Shown here: positions 48,401 through 61,153 of the stretch, in pieces
How positions within the stretch are numbered: the first letter of the stretch is position 1
Layout of the letters: every line of letters starts with the position of its first letter
Source: Dama dama
Taxonomy: Eukaryota > Chordata > Mammalia > Artiodactyla > Cervidae
Assembly: GCF_033118175.1 (NCBI RefSeq)
Contig: NC_083701.1
Location: forward strand, 52,093,001 to 52,157,000
Direction of reading: 5' to 3'
DNA length: 64,000 bases
Program-made: the position numbers and the translations under genes
Notes under the pieces: generated by a model
Seen by the model: the letters and a program-made list of their open reading frames with translations, nothing else
What the model was told of the DNA's origin: nothing
The model's database searches: none

Positions 48401-49030
48401 TTCTGAGTAGTTACTCTACAAAAATGACCATGTGGACATAAACACAAGTTAAAAATTGTTTCCTACTTACTCTTATTTCCTTCAGATGATCATTCTCCAT
48501 CAAAGTACATGTTGTAAACATAGGAATTAAACAACTGCTATATCCCACAGTAGAAACTAAAATAATTTGTTTTATAACAAGACAAATAAGGAGTCACAGG
48601 GTCTTAAATACAAATATTGGTATACATGTGGGTTAGACAACTCTTGTCAGTTAACATGATGGATTTTGGCCAGGTAAAATGAAACACATGCATTTGGTAA
48701 ACAACTAATTGTTTTGAAATTTATAAGCAGCAAGTTGGAATTCAGAGACTCAATCTATTTGATCAACTAGAATATATTTAAACTAAAATTGTAATGTTAC
48801 TTTTTATTCCAAGAAATAGTGGTTATTTACTTTTTAACACACTTTTATCTTTTGTGTTACTGTTTGAGAAATCAAATAAAAGAATATTACCTTCTAGGTA
48901 TGAGTTTATTTGTTTAAAAAATGTAATGAAAGTGTATTGTCCTATCTACCATGTATTAACTTCTTAAATGTGCTGTTAAATTTCCCTCTTATGATTTAAC
49001 TATGGTTATAAATTATTTTGGTTACATCCT
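45447..49030. other. No gene recognised
   Basis: Long AT-rich stretch. About 46145-46300 weakly resembles antisense L1. A TA-rich run lies near 46595-46630. Frames at 45514-45831, 46152-46379 and 46940-47221 show no domain. Confidence 0.4.
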
Positions 49031-49034
49031 GCAC

Positions 49035-49400
49035 CATAACAAACAAGCCTACGATGTAATGGCTTAAAATATGTGCTGAAAAAATACCCACAGTCTGTGG
49101 CCTTGACTGTAAACCTGCAAGTTAAGCATGATTTTCATACTTTTAAAGGTTTGTAAGACCAGGGACCATATGCGGACCACAAACCCTAAAACATTTAACA
49201 TATGACCCTTTGAAAAAATGGTTGTCAATATCTAGCTTAAACAAACCACCATTTTTTAATGTCACAATCTGAATGGGGCTCAGCTGATTGAATCACTAAT
49301 CTCGCTTCAGGTATCTCAAGTGGTTGCAGTCTCTCAAATGGGAGCTGGGATTAAAGCTGAAGCTGGTTAATTATAATCTTGTACTTCTCCAGGTGGCTTT
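49035..49400 (-). mobile_element. MLT1-type LTR remnant, antisense, interrupted by a hAT-like piece
   Basis: The antisense MaLR start (ccataacaaacaagcctacg, gtaatggcttaaaat) and body (gaatggggctcagctgatt, gtggttgcagtctctcaaat) are separated by about 49085-49225. The insert holds catatgcggaccacaaaccc, of the same ancient repeat type as 13341-13566. Confidence 0.55.
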
Positions 49401-49529
49401 TCTCTCTAGCTCTTACCTCATCATCCAGGACACCTCTACATGAATAGCCTGAATTTCCCACCTGATGTCTTGCAGCCACAAGAGTATAGAAGAGGAAGGT
49501 GCCTTAATGATATATACTTTTTTGGGGGT

Positions 49530-50440
49530 GGGGATGGTTGGAGACCTTCCCTGTACTCCTTTTTTCTTTTTTACCTTGTTGGTCAGTTAAGTATATACAT
49601 GTCAATCCCAAACTCTCTAACTACCCCTCACCCACACCCTTCACCCCCTGGTAACCATAATTTCATTTTCTAGGTCTATTGAGTCTGTTTCTGTTTTGTA
49701 AATAAGTCGATTTGTATCAGTTTCTTTTTTAGATTCTGCATTTAAGCAGTATCATGTGGTATTTCGTTCTTTGACTTCTCTCAGTATGACAATCTCTAGG
49801 TCCATCCACGTTGCTGCAGATGGCATTGTTTCATTCTTTTTAATGGTTGAGTAATATTCCATTGCATCTATGTACCACCTGTTTATCCATTCCTCTTTCA
49901 ATGGACATTTAGGTTGCTTTCATGTCTTGGCTACTGTAAACAATGCTGCAATGAACACGGGTTCATGTATCCTTTTGGACCATGTATTTCTCCAGATACA
50001 TGCCCACGAGTGAGATTGCTAGATTATCTGGCGGCTCTCTAGTTTTGGAAGGGAACTCCATACTGTTCTCCACAGTAGTTGTACTAATTTACATTCTCAC
50101 CAACAGTGAAGGAGAGTTCCAGTCTCTCCACTCTCTCTCCAGCATTTATTGTTTGTAGGTTTTTTGATAATAGCCATTCTGACTGATGTGAGGTGATATC
50201 TCATTGTACTTTTCATTTGTATTTCTCTAGTAATTAGCAATGTTGAACATCTCTTCATGTGTCTCTTGGCCATTTGTATGTCTTCTTTGCAGAAATGTCT
50301 ATTTAGGTCTTCTACCATCTTTTGATTGGGTTGTTCATTTTGATGATATACAGCAGCTTGAGATCTTTGTAAATTTTGAAGACTAATCTCTTGCAGGTCA
50401 CATCATCTGCAAATATTTTCTCCTATTCTGACTTGATGCT
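49530..50440 (-). mobile_element. L1 LINE 3' end, antisense
   Basis: Antisense 3' UTR (cacccacacccttcaccccc, ggtaaccataatttc) followed by ORF2 3' sequence (gagtaatattccattgcatc, caatgctgcaatgaacacg, tggccatttgtatgtcttct). The frame is decayed; 50097-50318 on the minus strand is a remnant of ORF2. Confidence 0.88.
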
Positions 50441-50666
50441 CTTCTTAATGCCTGGGCTAAGAACTTCCAGAATGCCACTTCCTCTGCATTCTATTTATCA
50501 GATTAGTCACAATTCTAGCCTAAATTCAAGCAGAAAGACCTAAGTCCCACCTCCCAATTTATAGACTATCATCTGCCTATTGTGAGGGTCAGACATTTTG
50601 AAACCATCCACCTCCAGGACTTAACAGTTTACTTCCTTCCATGTGCCAAGTATACCTATTCCCTTG

Positions 50667-50891
50667 TGTGTGTGCATGTGTGAGTGCTCAGTCATGCTGG
50701 ACTCTCTGTGATCTCATGGACTGTAGCCTGCCATGGTTCTCTGTCCATGGGATTCTCCAGGCAAGAATGCTGGAGTAGGTTGCAATTTCCTCCTCCAGGG
50801 ATCTTCCTGACCCAGGGATTGAACCCGTGTCTCCTGTGTCTCCTGCACTGGTAGGCCTTACTCTTTACCACTGAGCCACCTGGGAAGCCCG
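50667..50891 (-). mobile_element. Bov-tA SINE, antisense
   Basis: Starts in a TG-rich tail (tgtgtgtgcatgtgtgagtg) and runs to gagccacctgggaagcccg. The word gtctcctgt is duplicated at about 50829-50842. Confidence 0.92.
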
Positions 50892-52185
50892 TAGACCCCC
50901 TAAAGTATCATCCCTTTACAGTATCACTTTCAACTCTAGAAATCCCTACTTTAAAACAGGAACAATGTGGATGAGGGTCCTCTGGTGTGATTTCTGTTTT
51001 ACTTCCTTGGATACTGACATTTTTGAGCTAGGGACTTTTGAAATAGGGGCAGGTTTTCTATAATCCATTCACCCAACATTCAACAGTGAACAGCGACAAA
51101 TAAGTCACAGTAGTCTGTCACTCAAGTAAGTGGAAAGTAGGAGGAAGAGAGGAATAGCATTTCAAAGCCAACTGGATACATATATATATTTCCTTGATTA
51201 GAACTTCCACCTCCTTTGAAGTGGCTCCCCACAGATGTTGGGTCCAATCTCCAGCCCTTACTTTGTCCTCCGAGTTAACTTCACTTTTGTCTAAGAAATG
51301 ACTCATGTTGCAGCTCATTAACTTCTTCAGTCTGCATCCTGCTTATAGATTTGGTCCCAGGGCAACTTTTGCCATTATGAATTTCATTGATTCCTTTCAG
51401 TATAAGGTGGTATAATTTCTTTAACAATAAGTGACAAATTATAACAAAATTATTTAGATTAAAAATACCACTCATCTCTTCCAAAGGTGAAACCTTCACC
51501 ACCAGTTTCTCCTGTGAGGCTGTTGGGGTAAAGCACCCTTAAGATTCTTAGAAATCATATTTTTGATCAAGAGACTTTTATGTCTAGGTGAAAATGTTCA
51601 GAAATAACAATTTTTTTTTTGATGTTTAACAAAGGAGTTTAAATCCTTGATTTAAAATTTATCTCAAGGTTGAGTTTCACTGGCAATGGCCTAGATTTGA
51701 CCTTTGCTCTGAGGCTATTGCCTACTTTCTATCCTTTTTGGTCTCCTAGAAAAACTGAAAATTAGACAAAGTTTTATTTTTGAAGTCAGAACATTCTTGC
51801 TTCTTTATGTCTCCTCTCAATTATCCTGCCAAATTGAGCAGTTCCTTTTTAGCTCATCTGGCTTCTCCTATACTTTATCATTGACAGATTTTTGTTTTAA
51901 ACCAAACAAAACCATAAAACAGCTTACATTCTTAACATTCTGCCTAGGTATCTCATTAACCAGATCAAGTTTTTTAGATTTTCTTTCGTCTTTCATGATG
52001 CCTTCACTGACTGCTTTGTCTACTATAACTTAGGTCCCTTTCTTTTCAGCTCAAATAATTTCCTTCTTCCCTTGAATCCTAAATCTTATCAAGGAGCTTC
52101 CAGCTTCTACCCACCATGTTATCTGCAAATGAATGACACATACTGTAAGATTTTTTTTTTTTTTTTTTTGGTGTGATAGCAATAT
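50892..52185. other. No gene recognised
   Basis: Unassigned, more complex than the AT-rich deserts. Frames at 51118-51318, 51281-51502 and 51797-52033 have no domain. Poly(T) at about 52150-52170. Confidence 0.35.
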
Positions 52186-52189
52186 GTTA

Positions 52190-52620
52190 CTTCACTTCAA
52201 TACTGTCAAGTAACAGGCAACTTCAAATTTGGTGGTTCATTCAACAACCATTTTTTTCTATTCTGTGATTCTGTGGGTTGGCCAGAATGAGCTAGTATAG
52301 ATTGCTTTACCTATCTGGCTTGAGTTCTCTTAAGTAGGTGTAATCAGATAGTGGCTGGGCTGTCTGTTGCTTTTGTACTGTTCTTTTTGGTCTCTCTCTG
52401 TTGTAGCTAATCTTCCAAGACCTCATCATATGGTCTTGGCAGCTTAGGACTCTATGATGGAGATCTTAGGCTGCTAGGTCCTCTTAATGACTGGGTCAGA
52501 AACTGTCACAAGTAGTTCAGATTCAAGGAGAGAAGCATTCCCTCTTCTGATGGTAGACAGTGAAGGGAATGGTGGATAGGTTTCACACTGTCTTTGGAAG
52601 TCAGCTAACTCATATAAGGG
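52190..52620 (-). mobile_element. MLT1-like MaLR remnant, antisense (probable)
   Basis: The words ttctgtgattctgtgggttg, then agtggctgggctgtctgttg and catatggtcttggcagctta resemble an antisense MaLR LTR. Strongly diverged. Confidence 0.45.
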
Positions 52621-55600
52621 GTGTTGTGTGTCTTTAAAGTCAAGTTAAACTGTTGAAAAGCAGGCTTGTAGTCTATTTTTACTATTTTTATTTCCATTTT
52701 AAAGAATAAAAGAAGATGCTGGCTTACCCATCTTTTTCCATGCCATAAGAGAAACAGGATACTAGAAATAAAGTGAGAGAATGTATAAATCAGAGTACTC
52801 TTGTCAGTTTGCACCATTTTAGGAGATCACTTTAACTAGTCTAACTGGAACATTTAACTGCCATCCAGAAATTTGCAACAATACTGGAGTTTGTAACAGC
52901 TTTGGTTATATATTTTATCCTTATTCCGTGGGAGGACTGTAGGCTGTATGAGTGAAATAATAAATTTGTCTTGAAAACTTGAAACCCAGAATACCGGAAA
53001 ACAAGAGCATTCAGTACCATAAATCATAAAAACAGGAAAACTGAAATTTTTGGAGGATTTGGTGTCCAGAATTAGCAACATCTTAAAATGCACCCTCTGA
53101 GATCCTGGCCCCTCACCCTGACAGTTACACAAATTAGAAACTGAAAAGTCCAGTACTACTGAACTTTCAACATTGTGCGAATGGGGCAATATGGCTCATA
53201 TAGATAGCAATCACAGCTATCTTTCATAACAGATCACAATTTGGTTAACTGCTCAACCTAGACATAAATTCTAGCAGCAACATTTAATGTTCAATTACTG
53301 CATCTCTTTTATTGATATTGAAAACAGCAACTTCATTTCTCTTTGGAGGATTATATTTGCATTATTTTGTGAACATTTGGAAAAGAGTAGACAAACCAGT
53401 GAAAGAACATACTTTTATTCTATGCCTTTCAGGGGAAGGAAATTCAGACTTCTTGTTAATAATATTTTTAGTCATGTTGATATCTCACGCATAAATGTTA
53501 CTCAGATATATTGCTGTACCATATATTATTACCAAGGTGCTGGTTTCAACAAAAATCAAATTATAAGCTCTCGGAATTTGAGTTGATGCCTAGAATTAAG
53601 AAGCTTTATGCAACTGCATATGAAAATTATGCATAACTGCCAACTTTAGGTTACTGTAACACCTTTTGAAAGTTCCTGAATTATTGAATATTCTCTCTCA
53701 CAGTCCCTCTCTGTAGTGAAAACACCTGTACAATGATTTTATATTCAGGCAATATTCCAGGTATGTTACCATTTTTAAGGTAAAAAAAATGTGTGAATTT
53801 ATTTTAGAAATTGAGTAAAACACCTATTTTAATATAATCTCCACTTGGGTAATTACCATGTGAAGAGTGTGCGTACCTTTTTTTTCTTTTTTCCAGCTCT
53901 TCTAATTTATCATGGTTGCATATTTGTATAGGTCCTAGAAGACACAGAAACTCACTCATTAGAATCCTTGCAATCTGTTAGTGTTAGTCTATGTAAAATT
54001 TACACTCCTTGCACGGAATTGATCACTGAATATATTAACTCTCTCTAGATTAGAGCAGATCAATTTTAGTACAGAGATCATTCTGTACTTTCTAAATAAT
54101 TGCATTTGGTTGAATATATAAACTAAGCTTCAGAGACATATTTTTCTGAACTCCAATATGCAATAGTGCAGACGCACAGTAAACCTTGGAGTATCATACA
54201 AGCAAATTGGCTCCTGAGCAACAATAGAGCAAATGGTGACTTCTGCACTCAAAGGAGACAAGCAGATGGTGAATAATTCAGAGAGACTAAAAATATTCCA
54301 AACTTTGAAAATTGTACAAATAAATCACAAGCACAATACAAAGAGAGGTTGGCTGGTTTAGACTGTTATAACACAGTTCAAACAGCTTTATGTGTGAAGA
54401 GACACAACTTTAATCCAGGTAGATCCATGAATCACTAAATTTATAGGTGATTTAAATATCTCCTTAGTCTTGTGCAAGTTCAATATACTTTACACTATGC
54501 TGAAAAATACTATGGATTATGATTTCACGTTACCCTCTGGTTCCAGTTCTACTGTTCCCTTACTCACTGTTGCCAAGTCTCATTTCCCTGCCCAGTACTA
54601 ATTCAAATATGGAACATACAATTTTCACATGATGTCTCTTATAAACTAATTAAAAAATATATGTGTATTTATGTTACACCCAGATAGTGAAAAATACTCA
54701 AGATCTATGGGAAAATAGCATTATAATACAAATAGCAAATAAGGTTAAGTTAAATGTTTGATTTTTCCTATGCTTGTTTACTCACCACCTAGAATTCTCC
54801 TGGATGCTATCTCTTTCTTATGATATATTTCATACTTATCCCTTTTTATCTGCTCCTATCACTTGATATTCCTAAGACATTTAGATGACTAAAATAAAGA
54901 CAACTTTAAAAATGTGTAAAATCTGTGAAAAAAACTATCCATGTAATTATGATAGCCTGGGGACAAGATCTGAGGTGTTATTCTTTGCTAAAATTAAGCT
55001 GAATTACTTAACCTATTTAAATATTAAAATATTTCAAAAATAAAATTGAAAATATGCATATAAAATACCAAAATTAATCATAATCCAACATTGATATATA
55101 ACTATAGTTAACTTTTTAGTGTATTCCTTCCTAGTCATTTGATATGATTGTCTATCCACTCAGAGATAACTTCAACCAACATTATAGCTTATTTCTTTAC
55201 AATAATTTTTATTTGCGTATTTGACACTATGCAGGCAAAGAGCAACGTATTAATCTGTAAAGATTATATCTGAGTGGACCTAACTCTAAGAGGATATGAA
55301 AAGAGGCTTGGTGAAAAATAACAGTAGATGGTTTATTATTCAGGCTTATTAAATAAATAAAATCTGTTAATTCAAGTAACTCACATGAGCTTTAGAATAA
55401 ATGGATAATCACTGATATTTCTTAGTAATTAAACTGACACTCCTGTTAATAACTAATAAATACATTTTTAATAAACACAGTCTCTAAGTGCAAATATGTC
55501 AATTATTTTTGGCTGGTGATAGAACAAAAGAGTGTTTGTTGTTCTTTTTTAAACTATCATCAGACACATGAAAATATGCCACTTGTAATTAATAAGGAAA

Positions 55601-55690
55601 TGGCCCAAGAAAAATCTATTTTTCTGGGAAAGTATCTCAAAAAAGTCTCAACAAACTAAAATAGTGAAAGAATGACTTTTTCTTCCTAAA
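52621..55690. other. No gene or repeat recognised
   Basis: AT-rich DNA. Frames at 52854-53189 (-) and 53287-53586 (+) show no domain I recognise. Confidence 0.4.
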
Positions 55691-55699
55691 ATCAGGAAC

Positions 55700-56060
55700 A
55701 TGACAAAATGGCTTCCATCACCACTTCTATTCAGGATGATACATGAGGTTCTAGTCAGAGCAAGTAGCCAGTCAGGCAAGATTTAAAAAAAAAAAAGTCC
55801 ACATTTAAAACCGTTGTATTCACAGGTAGTATGAACATGGATAAAGAAAATCTTAAGAATTACACACACACACACACAAATCTACGAAAACTAATGAGCT
55901 AAATAAGAACTCAGAATAAAGATCAACATACAAAAACCAAATGCATTTCCATACACTAGCAATAAATAACCCCTCAAAAAACCATAAAAAATGAAATTAA
56001 GAAACTAAGTATACGCATTGTATCAAAAAGAATACTTAGAATTATAGTTGACAAAAGAAA
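55700..56060 (+). mobile_element. L1 ORF2 remnant, sense
   Basis: Words such as ccatcaccacttctattcag, aaccaaatgcatttccatac, actagcaataaataac and gtatcaaaaagaatactta follow the C-terminal part of L1 ORF2. A (CA)n run at about 55862-55879 lies within it. No open frame remains. Confidence 0.75.
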
Positions 56061-56329
56061 TGGAAAGAGAGACACACACAAAACCACAAAATTTTTGAGG
56101 TAATTAAAAAAAAAGTCTAATTACCGAAAAATAGTGTGTCCACTCTTTCAGAAGCTCATGGTAATTAAGTCTAAGCAGAATATTAAAAAGTTACAAAATA
56201 TTACTAAAATACATAAAGCAAAAGATACAAAAAGTAAAAAATAGCCTAAAAAAAAAAAAAAAGCTTTCACTGCCTGTTCAAAAGTCAGTATAAAGAGATA
56301 TGGCATTAACAACAGTGTCAGTGTAGGTA

Positions 56330-57034
56330 ATTTTCGGGGCTCATTTCTCCACAAAACTGGGGTGGGGGGGGCGGGCGATCAGCAAAAACTGTCAGAAACA
56401 ACTTGTGGGAACTCTGGAAAACAGTGGGAGGTTTACAGGAACCAAGTGAATGCCATATCAAAAAAAAAAAAGCCACTGGATGCCCTGACTCACCAGCGGT
56501 CTCGAAAAAAAGGCAGCCCAGGTTTCCAGCGTGCGGCCGGGCTCCACAAAGAGCAGATCAGGCCTTCTCGTGAAACTGCAAGTTTTTCTAGAAGTTGCCT
56601 GAAGAACTGCTCTCTTACAGGGAAACTGAACTCTCTGTGAGAGGAAAAGTTTCTATGTAGCGGGCGTCCTCGAAACATTGAAAGACAAATGAAAAACCTC
56701 TCTGCGACCTGGGACAAAAGATTCCCAGCAAAGAAAACAGGAAACTTGAGTAACTCTGAGAGGAAAAAGCTGAAGACAGTGTTTCTTTCCGTGAAGCATG
56801 TTACGAGAAATCGCCCGCACACAAGAGATTTGAAAGCCACGCGCTTGCCCAGGACTAGGCGCATGCTCAGAAAAGACGTGGGGGGAACCCGGAAGCGTTC
56901 ATCCCGGCGTGATCTTCCCGCTGAAGGCGGGAAACTTCGTGCAGCCGACTGGAGCGGTAAGCGGCCTTGTAAAGCGTCAGAACAACTTAATAGAGCCAAT
57001 CTGCAAGCACAGGAAAGGTATGTATTTTCTTACT
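56330..57034 (+). promoter_or_regulatory. CpG-containing block with promoter-like motifs and splice donors
   Basis: This stretch is richer in G+C and CpG than anything except the SLC29A4 island. Motifs: GCGCATGC (56859-56866, NRF1-like core), CCGGAAG (56889-56895, ETS-like), and TTCCCGC / GCGGGAA (56915-56921 and 56927-56933, E2F-like, also a 7-bp hairpin). Two good splice donors follow on the plus strand: GCG|GTAAGC (GT at 57-58 of 56901+56, i.e. 56957-56958) and GAAAG|GTATGT (GT at 57018-57019). Candidate: a promoter plus first exon of an unspecified transcript, or the 5' region of an unrecognised retroelement. Overlapping frames on opposite strands (56689-57126 and 56490-56999) look like composition effects. 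Confidence 0.5.
56620..56772 (+). repeat. Two diverged direct repeat units about 120 bp apart
   Basis: gggaaactgaactct...gagaggaaaag near 56620-56648 and ggaaacttgagtaactct...gagaggaaaaag near 56740-56769. They hint that this block is built from monomers, as some LINE promoters are. Confidence 0.5.
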
Positions 57035-57044
57035 TTTTGTTCCA

Positions 57045-57700
57045 GGCATTTATGGAACCTCTGTTAACACGGCAACTTGTAGCTGTTGAAGAGTTTTCTT
57101 TTGTTCCAGGCTCCACTCAAAACTAACTGCTTTTCGGTTTAGTCAGAAGATGCACGAGAGTAGCAGTCCTGAATGAGGATTATATTGCCTCAGAATCCTG
57201 AGGCCCACAAGTCTGTTTTGATCTGTTGTTTTTCTTTTCTCTCTTTCTCTCTCGCTTTTTTTTTTTTTTTTGGTAGAAGGGTCCAGATACAGCAATTTAT
57301 TCATGACTGTAAAAGGGAGAACTTGCCATGTCCACACCACTGGACCTCTAGAAACTTTTGTGAGGTTGGTTAAAGGCCCCTGAGTTTTTGTTGTATTTAT
57401 TTCCCAGCCGTTACACAAAAATGACTTATCAGTATGTCTGGACTAGGTGTGCTTCCTGATTACTAGGTCCAATCAGCATAATCTCACTACTGTAGTGGAC
57501 CAATGTGATGTCTTGTGGAAGGGAAAGGGGAACACTGTCCCGACTGACTAGACTATAGAATAAATTTGTAGAATTCATGTGCTTCTGAGATCTAGACTTA
57601 CACCATGATAAAACAGCCAACACCATAGGCCTCTGTATATCAGTGTTCTGATTACAGCCTTGGTTCTGTATGAAGCCCATTAGAGTAACCATGCCCACCT
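57045..57700 (-). pseudogene. ERVL-type endogenous retrovirus pol (reverse transcriptase) remnant
   Basis: Minus-strand frames (57429-57698, 57143-57418, then 57120-57050) carry ordered fragments of an ERVL-like reverse transcriptase: LPQDITLVHY then IMLIGPSNQEA, GWEINTTKTQGP, NRLVGLRILRQY and EQKKTLQQLQVAV. The catalytic box reads YSSE where a YxDD is expected, and there are stops and a T-rich insertion (57257-57272). It is an inactive, old copy. The homology stops at about 57045, where the CpG-containing block begins. Confidence 0.75.
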
Positions 57701-58560
57701 TATTTATGGCAATTAATCATAGTCACTAGGCTACTGCCATCAAGGCTCCCATTATTACCACTACATTTTATGGGCCACAATTTGATGGTAGTAGTTCCCC
57801 CTCTAATGTCTGGTCTATAAGCAAGAGCTGTTACAGAGTTTTTCGAGGATGCTGGGGCTTCTCTCATAGATATATCTCTCATAGTCAAGTGAAAGATGTG
57901 TCCTTTTGGACACTCCAGGAGAAGTTGAGCAGATCTACATGTTATGTAACCCTAACATTAAAATATCCCTTGTCTCTGGATACCCACCTCAACATTATAC
58001 TACAGCAGTTTTATTAATAGCATCTTAACTTCATTTAGTACAGGCTATGTTTGCCCTTTAAAGTGTGTCAAGTTAAATATCAAATCCAGAATCTCTCTTT
58101 AGTGGCCAATATCAATAAATTCAGCCTGACCCAACTTTATATTATTTTCATCATGATTCAACACGTTTATGACCGAGTCCCATACATATTCCCAGATTTT
58201 ATTCTGTATAATAGTTTAAAAAAATTCAGTTACTTTGGTGAGTAGTTCCCTTCCTTATGAGTCTAACTTTGTACCTTACCCTTTAGGGCCTGATGGGATT
58301 TGAGTCTACTTTTAGTCTAAAAGAAAAGAGAGATGGAAGGGAATCAGCAGTAGCTTGCTGGGATACTACCACAGAGGATCCAATTACAGTTTCTTCAGGC
58401 AAAAGAGGGCTAACCCACTCAGACAGAGGAAGAATAGCTGCATCTGTTGGTAAAAAAGACTAAGCAGAATTGATGGGTTTTCTGTCCCAGGTTCATCAGG
58501 ATCCACTCAGTATCCTATTCCAGTTTTTTTGAATCCCATTCCTTCTTAAACAGTAACTTC
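57701..58560 (-). mobile_element. Probable further ERVL internal sequence
   Basis: Continues upstream of the reverse transcriptase on the minus strand. The frame at 57700-57888 and the stretch at about 58250-58560, whose minus strand reads roughly LSGLALFCLKK in one frame, look like decayed retroviral coding sequence. Assignment rests mainly on adjacency and is uncertain. The plus frame at 58051-58245 has no domain I can name. Confidence 0.4.
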
Positions 58561-58945
58561 ACTTTAGCAGCAGATATACTATGAGATTAGAATTCAATTT
58601 CTGTTTTAATTCAGGCACTTAGAGGATGATATTTTGGAACTGGTTTTTCAGAAATTTTGACCCATCAGCTGCAGGATATAAGGATTTCTTTCAGGGCACA
58701 AAGAGCGGATTTTTAGGTCACTAATGCAGAGTTAAAGCTGAGAGTGTTCTTTTCATTACCCACTTTCTCAGCACAGTTAGAATCAACCAGTCAATTGCAT
58801 TTACTCCTTAATTTGATTAAAATATTTTAAGGTAATAAATACATGATCATGCAGAACCTTCCTTTTTATAAGGATTTAATTTAGCAAAATACTATTAAGA
58901 AACAAATCAAGAGAGTTGTACTCTACTCTAATTAGTAGAGTATAT
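58561..58945. other. No gene or repeat recognised
   Basis: Short AT-rich spacer. Confidence 0.35.
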
Positions 58946-58959
58946 AGACCACTAAATTA

Positions 58960-59170
58960 TTTTCTTGCTCAGTCATGTCCAACTATTTGTGACCCTGTGG
59001 ACTATAGCCCATCAGGCTCCTCTGTCCATGAGATTATCTAGGCAAGAATACTGGAGTGGGTCGCTATTTCCTCCTCCAAGGGATCTTCCTGACCTAGGTA
59101 TGTAACCTGTGTCTCCAACGGCTCCTGCATTGGCAGGCAGGTTCTATACCATTGAGCCACCTGGGAAGCC
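58960..59170 (-). mobile_element. Bov-tA SINE, antisense, with TSD
   Basis: Antisense Bov-tA ending at gccacctgggaagcc. The 14-base TSD agaccactaaatta lies at 58946-58959 and 59171-59184. Confidence 0.95.
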
Positions 59171-59184
59171 AGACCACTAAATTA

Positions 59185-61143
59185 AATAGCTATTCATTTT
59201 TTAGTAGTCTTAATTTATAATCATTTCATATCAAAATCCAGCCCTATCTACATTTTCTTTTGTTTTTGCTTCCTCTTTTGATGATAGTTCACTTCTGAGA
59301 GAACTGTTATACAATATTGAGGCAACAAAGTATCAAAAAATCCTATATGACATAGACAATTTATATAACTGACTCCAATTTATTTGGAAAGTTATTTAAA
59401 ATTCAAAACGCTCCTAAAACTGGCCTATTCCAAAAACTATATTGCCAGCCATACTGATTCATTGGGCCAATAGCCAGTCAAAAAGTTTGGAGTTAATAGT
59501 TGCATGATCTTGAAATACTTGGCTTACTAAAAATAGGAAACAGGCATAGAGAGACTGGTATTGACCATTATATTTAAAATTCTTCAATTTTGTTGCAATG
59601 TACACGTTTACAAAGCTCTGTCAAAATTTTAAAATGAAAACATCCTAAAGCAAATAACCACACCCTAAAAAACAAATATTTAGTCTTCCTTAAATGAATT
59701 TTCTGTGAAGGTATCAAATTACCCAGTAATGCTAACCTTTGCTCAGTTCCATTTTTGCTGCTTAAAATATTGCTTCATTGTAATTGATATTGTAAATCAA
59801 CTCTAAAAATATTAATTCACTACTGTATTTAGAAATTGTCATCTCACTTTTATAATGAATATAATTTTACTTTATAAACTTAAAAAATGACCAGAGATTT
59901 GAAAATTAACATATTTCTTGGTCCACATTACCCATCATTTTGAGGGATTGAAGGTGGCAGAAGTATAATGGGTAATAACACATCAAATGAAAGATCCATG
60001 ACTGCTTTGAATATTTAGTACTAAAGGCTAAAACACCTTTTCAGGAATATTTCTTAGCTACAAAGTTCATAATGAAGATTTTAATTTTTACAGGTGGGAA
60101 AGTGTGATAAATATTAAGAACAAATTAGGATAAAGCAGAAGATTTTTCTGCACTAATTTGAAACATAAAGCAGATATGAGATCTCGGTATCATATTCTGG
60201 TAGTGTAAAACATCATAATACTAAAATTTGCATTTTAGATGTATAATATATACCTGAAATTATGTAATTATTGCATAATTTTAATGAACACTTGATAAAA
60301 GACATGAAAAAAGCATGAAGTTACACCCAGGATTATCTTTGGAAGCTCTACTATTGTAGTGGAGGTCTTAAGTGCATAGTGGATATCTTAGCTTAATAGC
60401 ATTGTAAATACTAAATTTTCTAAAAAAAATTACTGAGACACTTAAAAAAAGAATCAGAGTCTTTCTGAATTATAATAGTGTTAATGAAAGCAATGAATTC
60501 ATGCTAAATTTATTTTTAGCATAATCTTGCAGCGCCAACAACTAGCACACCATACATACTTAATGATTTGCAAAAGGTATGAGTTAAAACACTGGCTTAG
60601 TATGATTACAGCAAACTATACCTGTGGAAAGATGGGTGAGGAAATCAAAGTGCTTGAGGACTGAATAGGAAGCTAAGAAACACAAATTGGAAAATATGGA
60701 CTCTCTGAAGTAGGTTTTGAGGAGGCCAGAAAGACTGTACTGGAAAGGATATGTGAATTTATTTTCTATTTTATTGTTTTATTTTTTAATAACAAAAGCC
60801 TATATGTGAAAAAAAGTTAACCTGAGGAATCAAAATGAGACAGTATCTTGGTATAAATAAAGAAGAAATGCATTTTAGTTCTTCTGAAAAAATAATGGAA
60901 GCCTCAGGACAGGATGTTACTCTGTCCTCAAATAGGATAGTAGACAGCCATCTATTAAAACTAAGAATATAAAGGTAGATTCTTTTCAGTTTATAGTTTG
61001 ACACTGAGAAAATAAGGGATTTTTGACAGCGTTTTTGTTGTTTTCACTTGCTTGTTACTTTTATTTGCTGAAAGTATACAGTAGGGGTGGAAAGGAGTTA
61101 GGAAAATAACTGTTGTAGTAAGTGAGAACAATAGAAAATATGA
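59185..61143. other. No gene or repeat recognised
   Basis: AT-rich DNA. The minus frame at 60786-61004 has no domain. Confidence 0.4.
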
Positions 61144-61153
61144 GAAGTAGTAC

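Noticed and set aside
56490..57126. Overlapping 169-codon (-) and 145-codon (+) frames
   Set aside because: They overlap on opposite strands, contain no recognisable domain, and lie in a block poor in stop codons because of its composition.
58051..58245. 64-codon plus-strand frame as a small gene
   Set aside because: It lies within probable ERVL-derived sequence read on the opposite strand, and shows no domain I can name.
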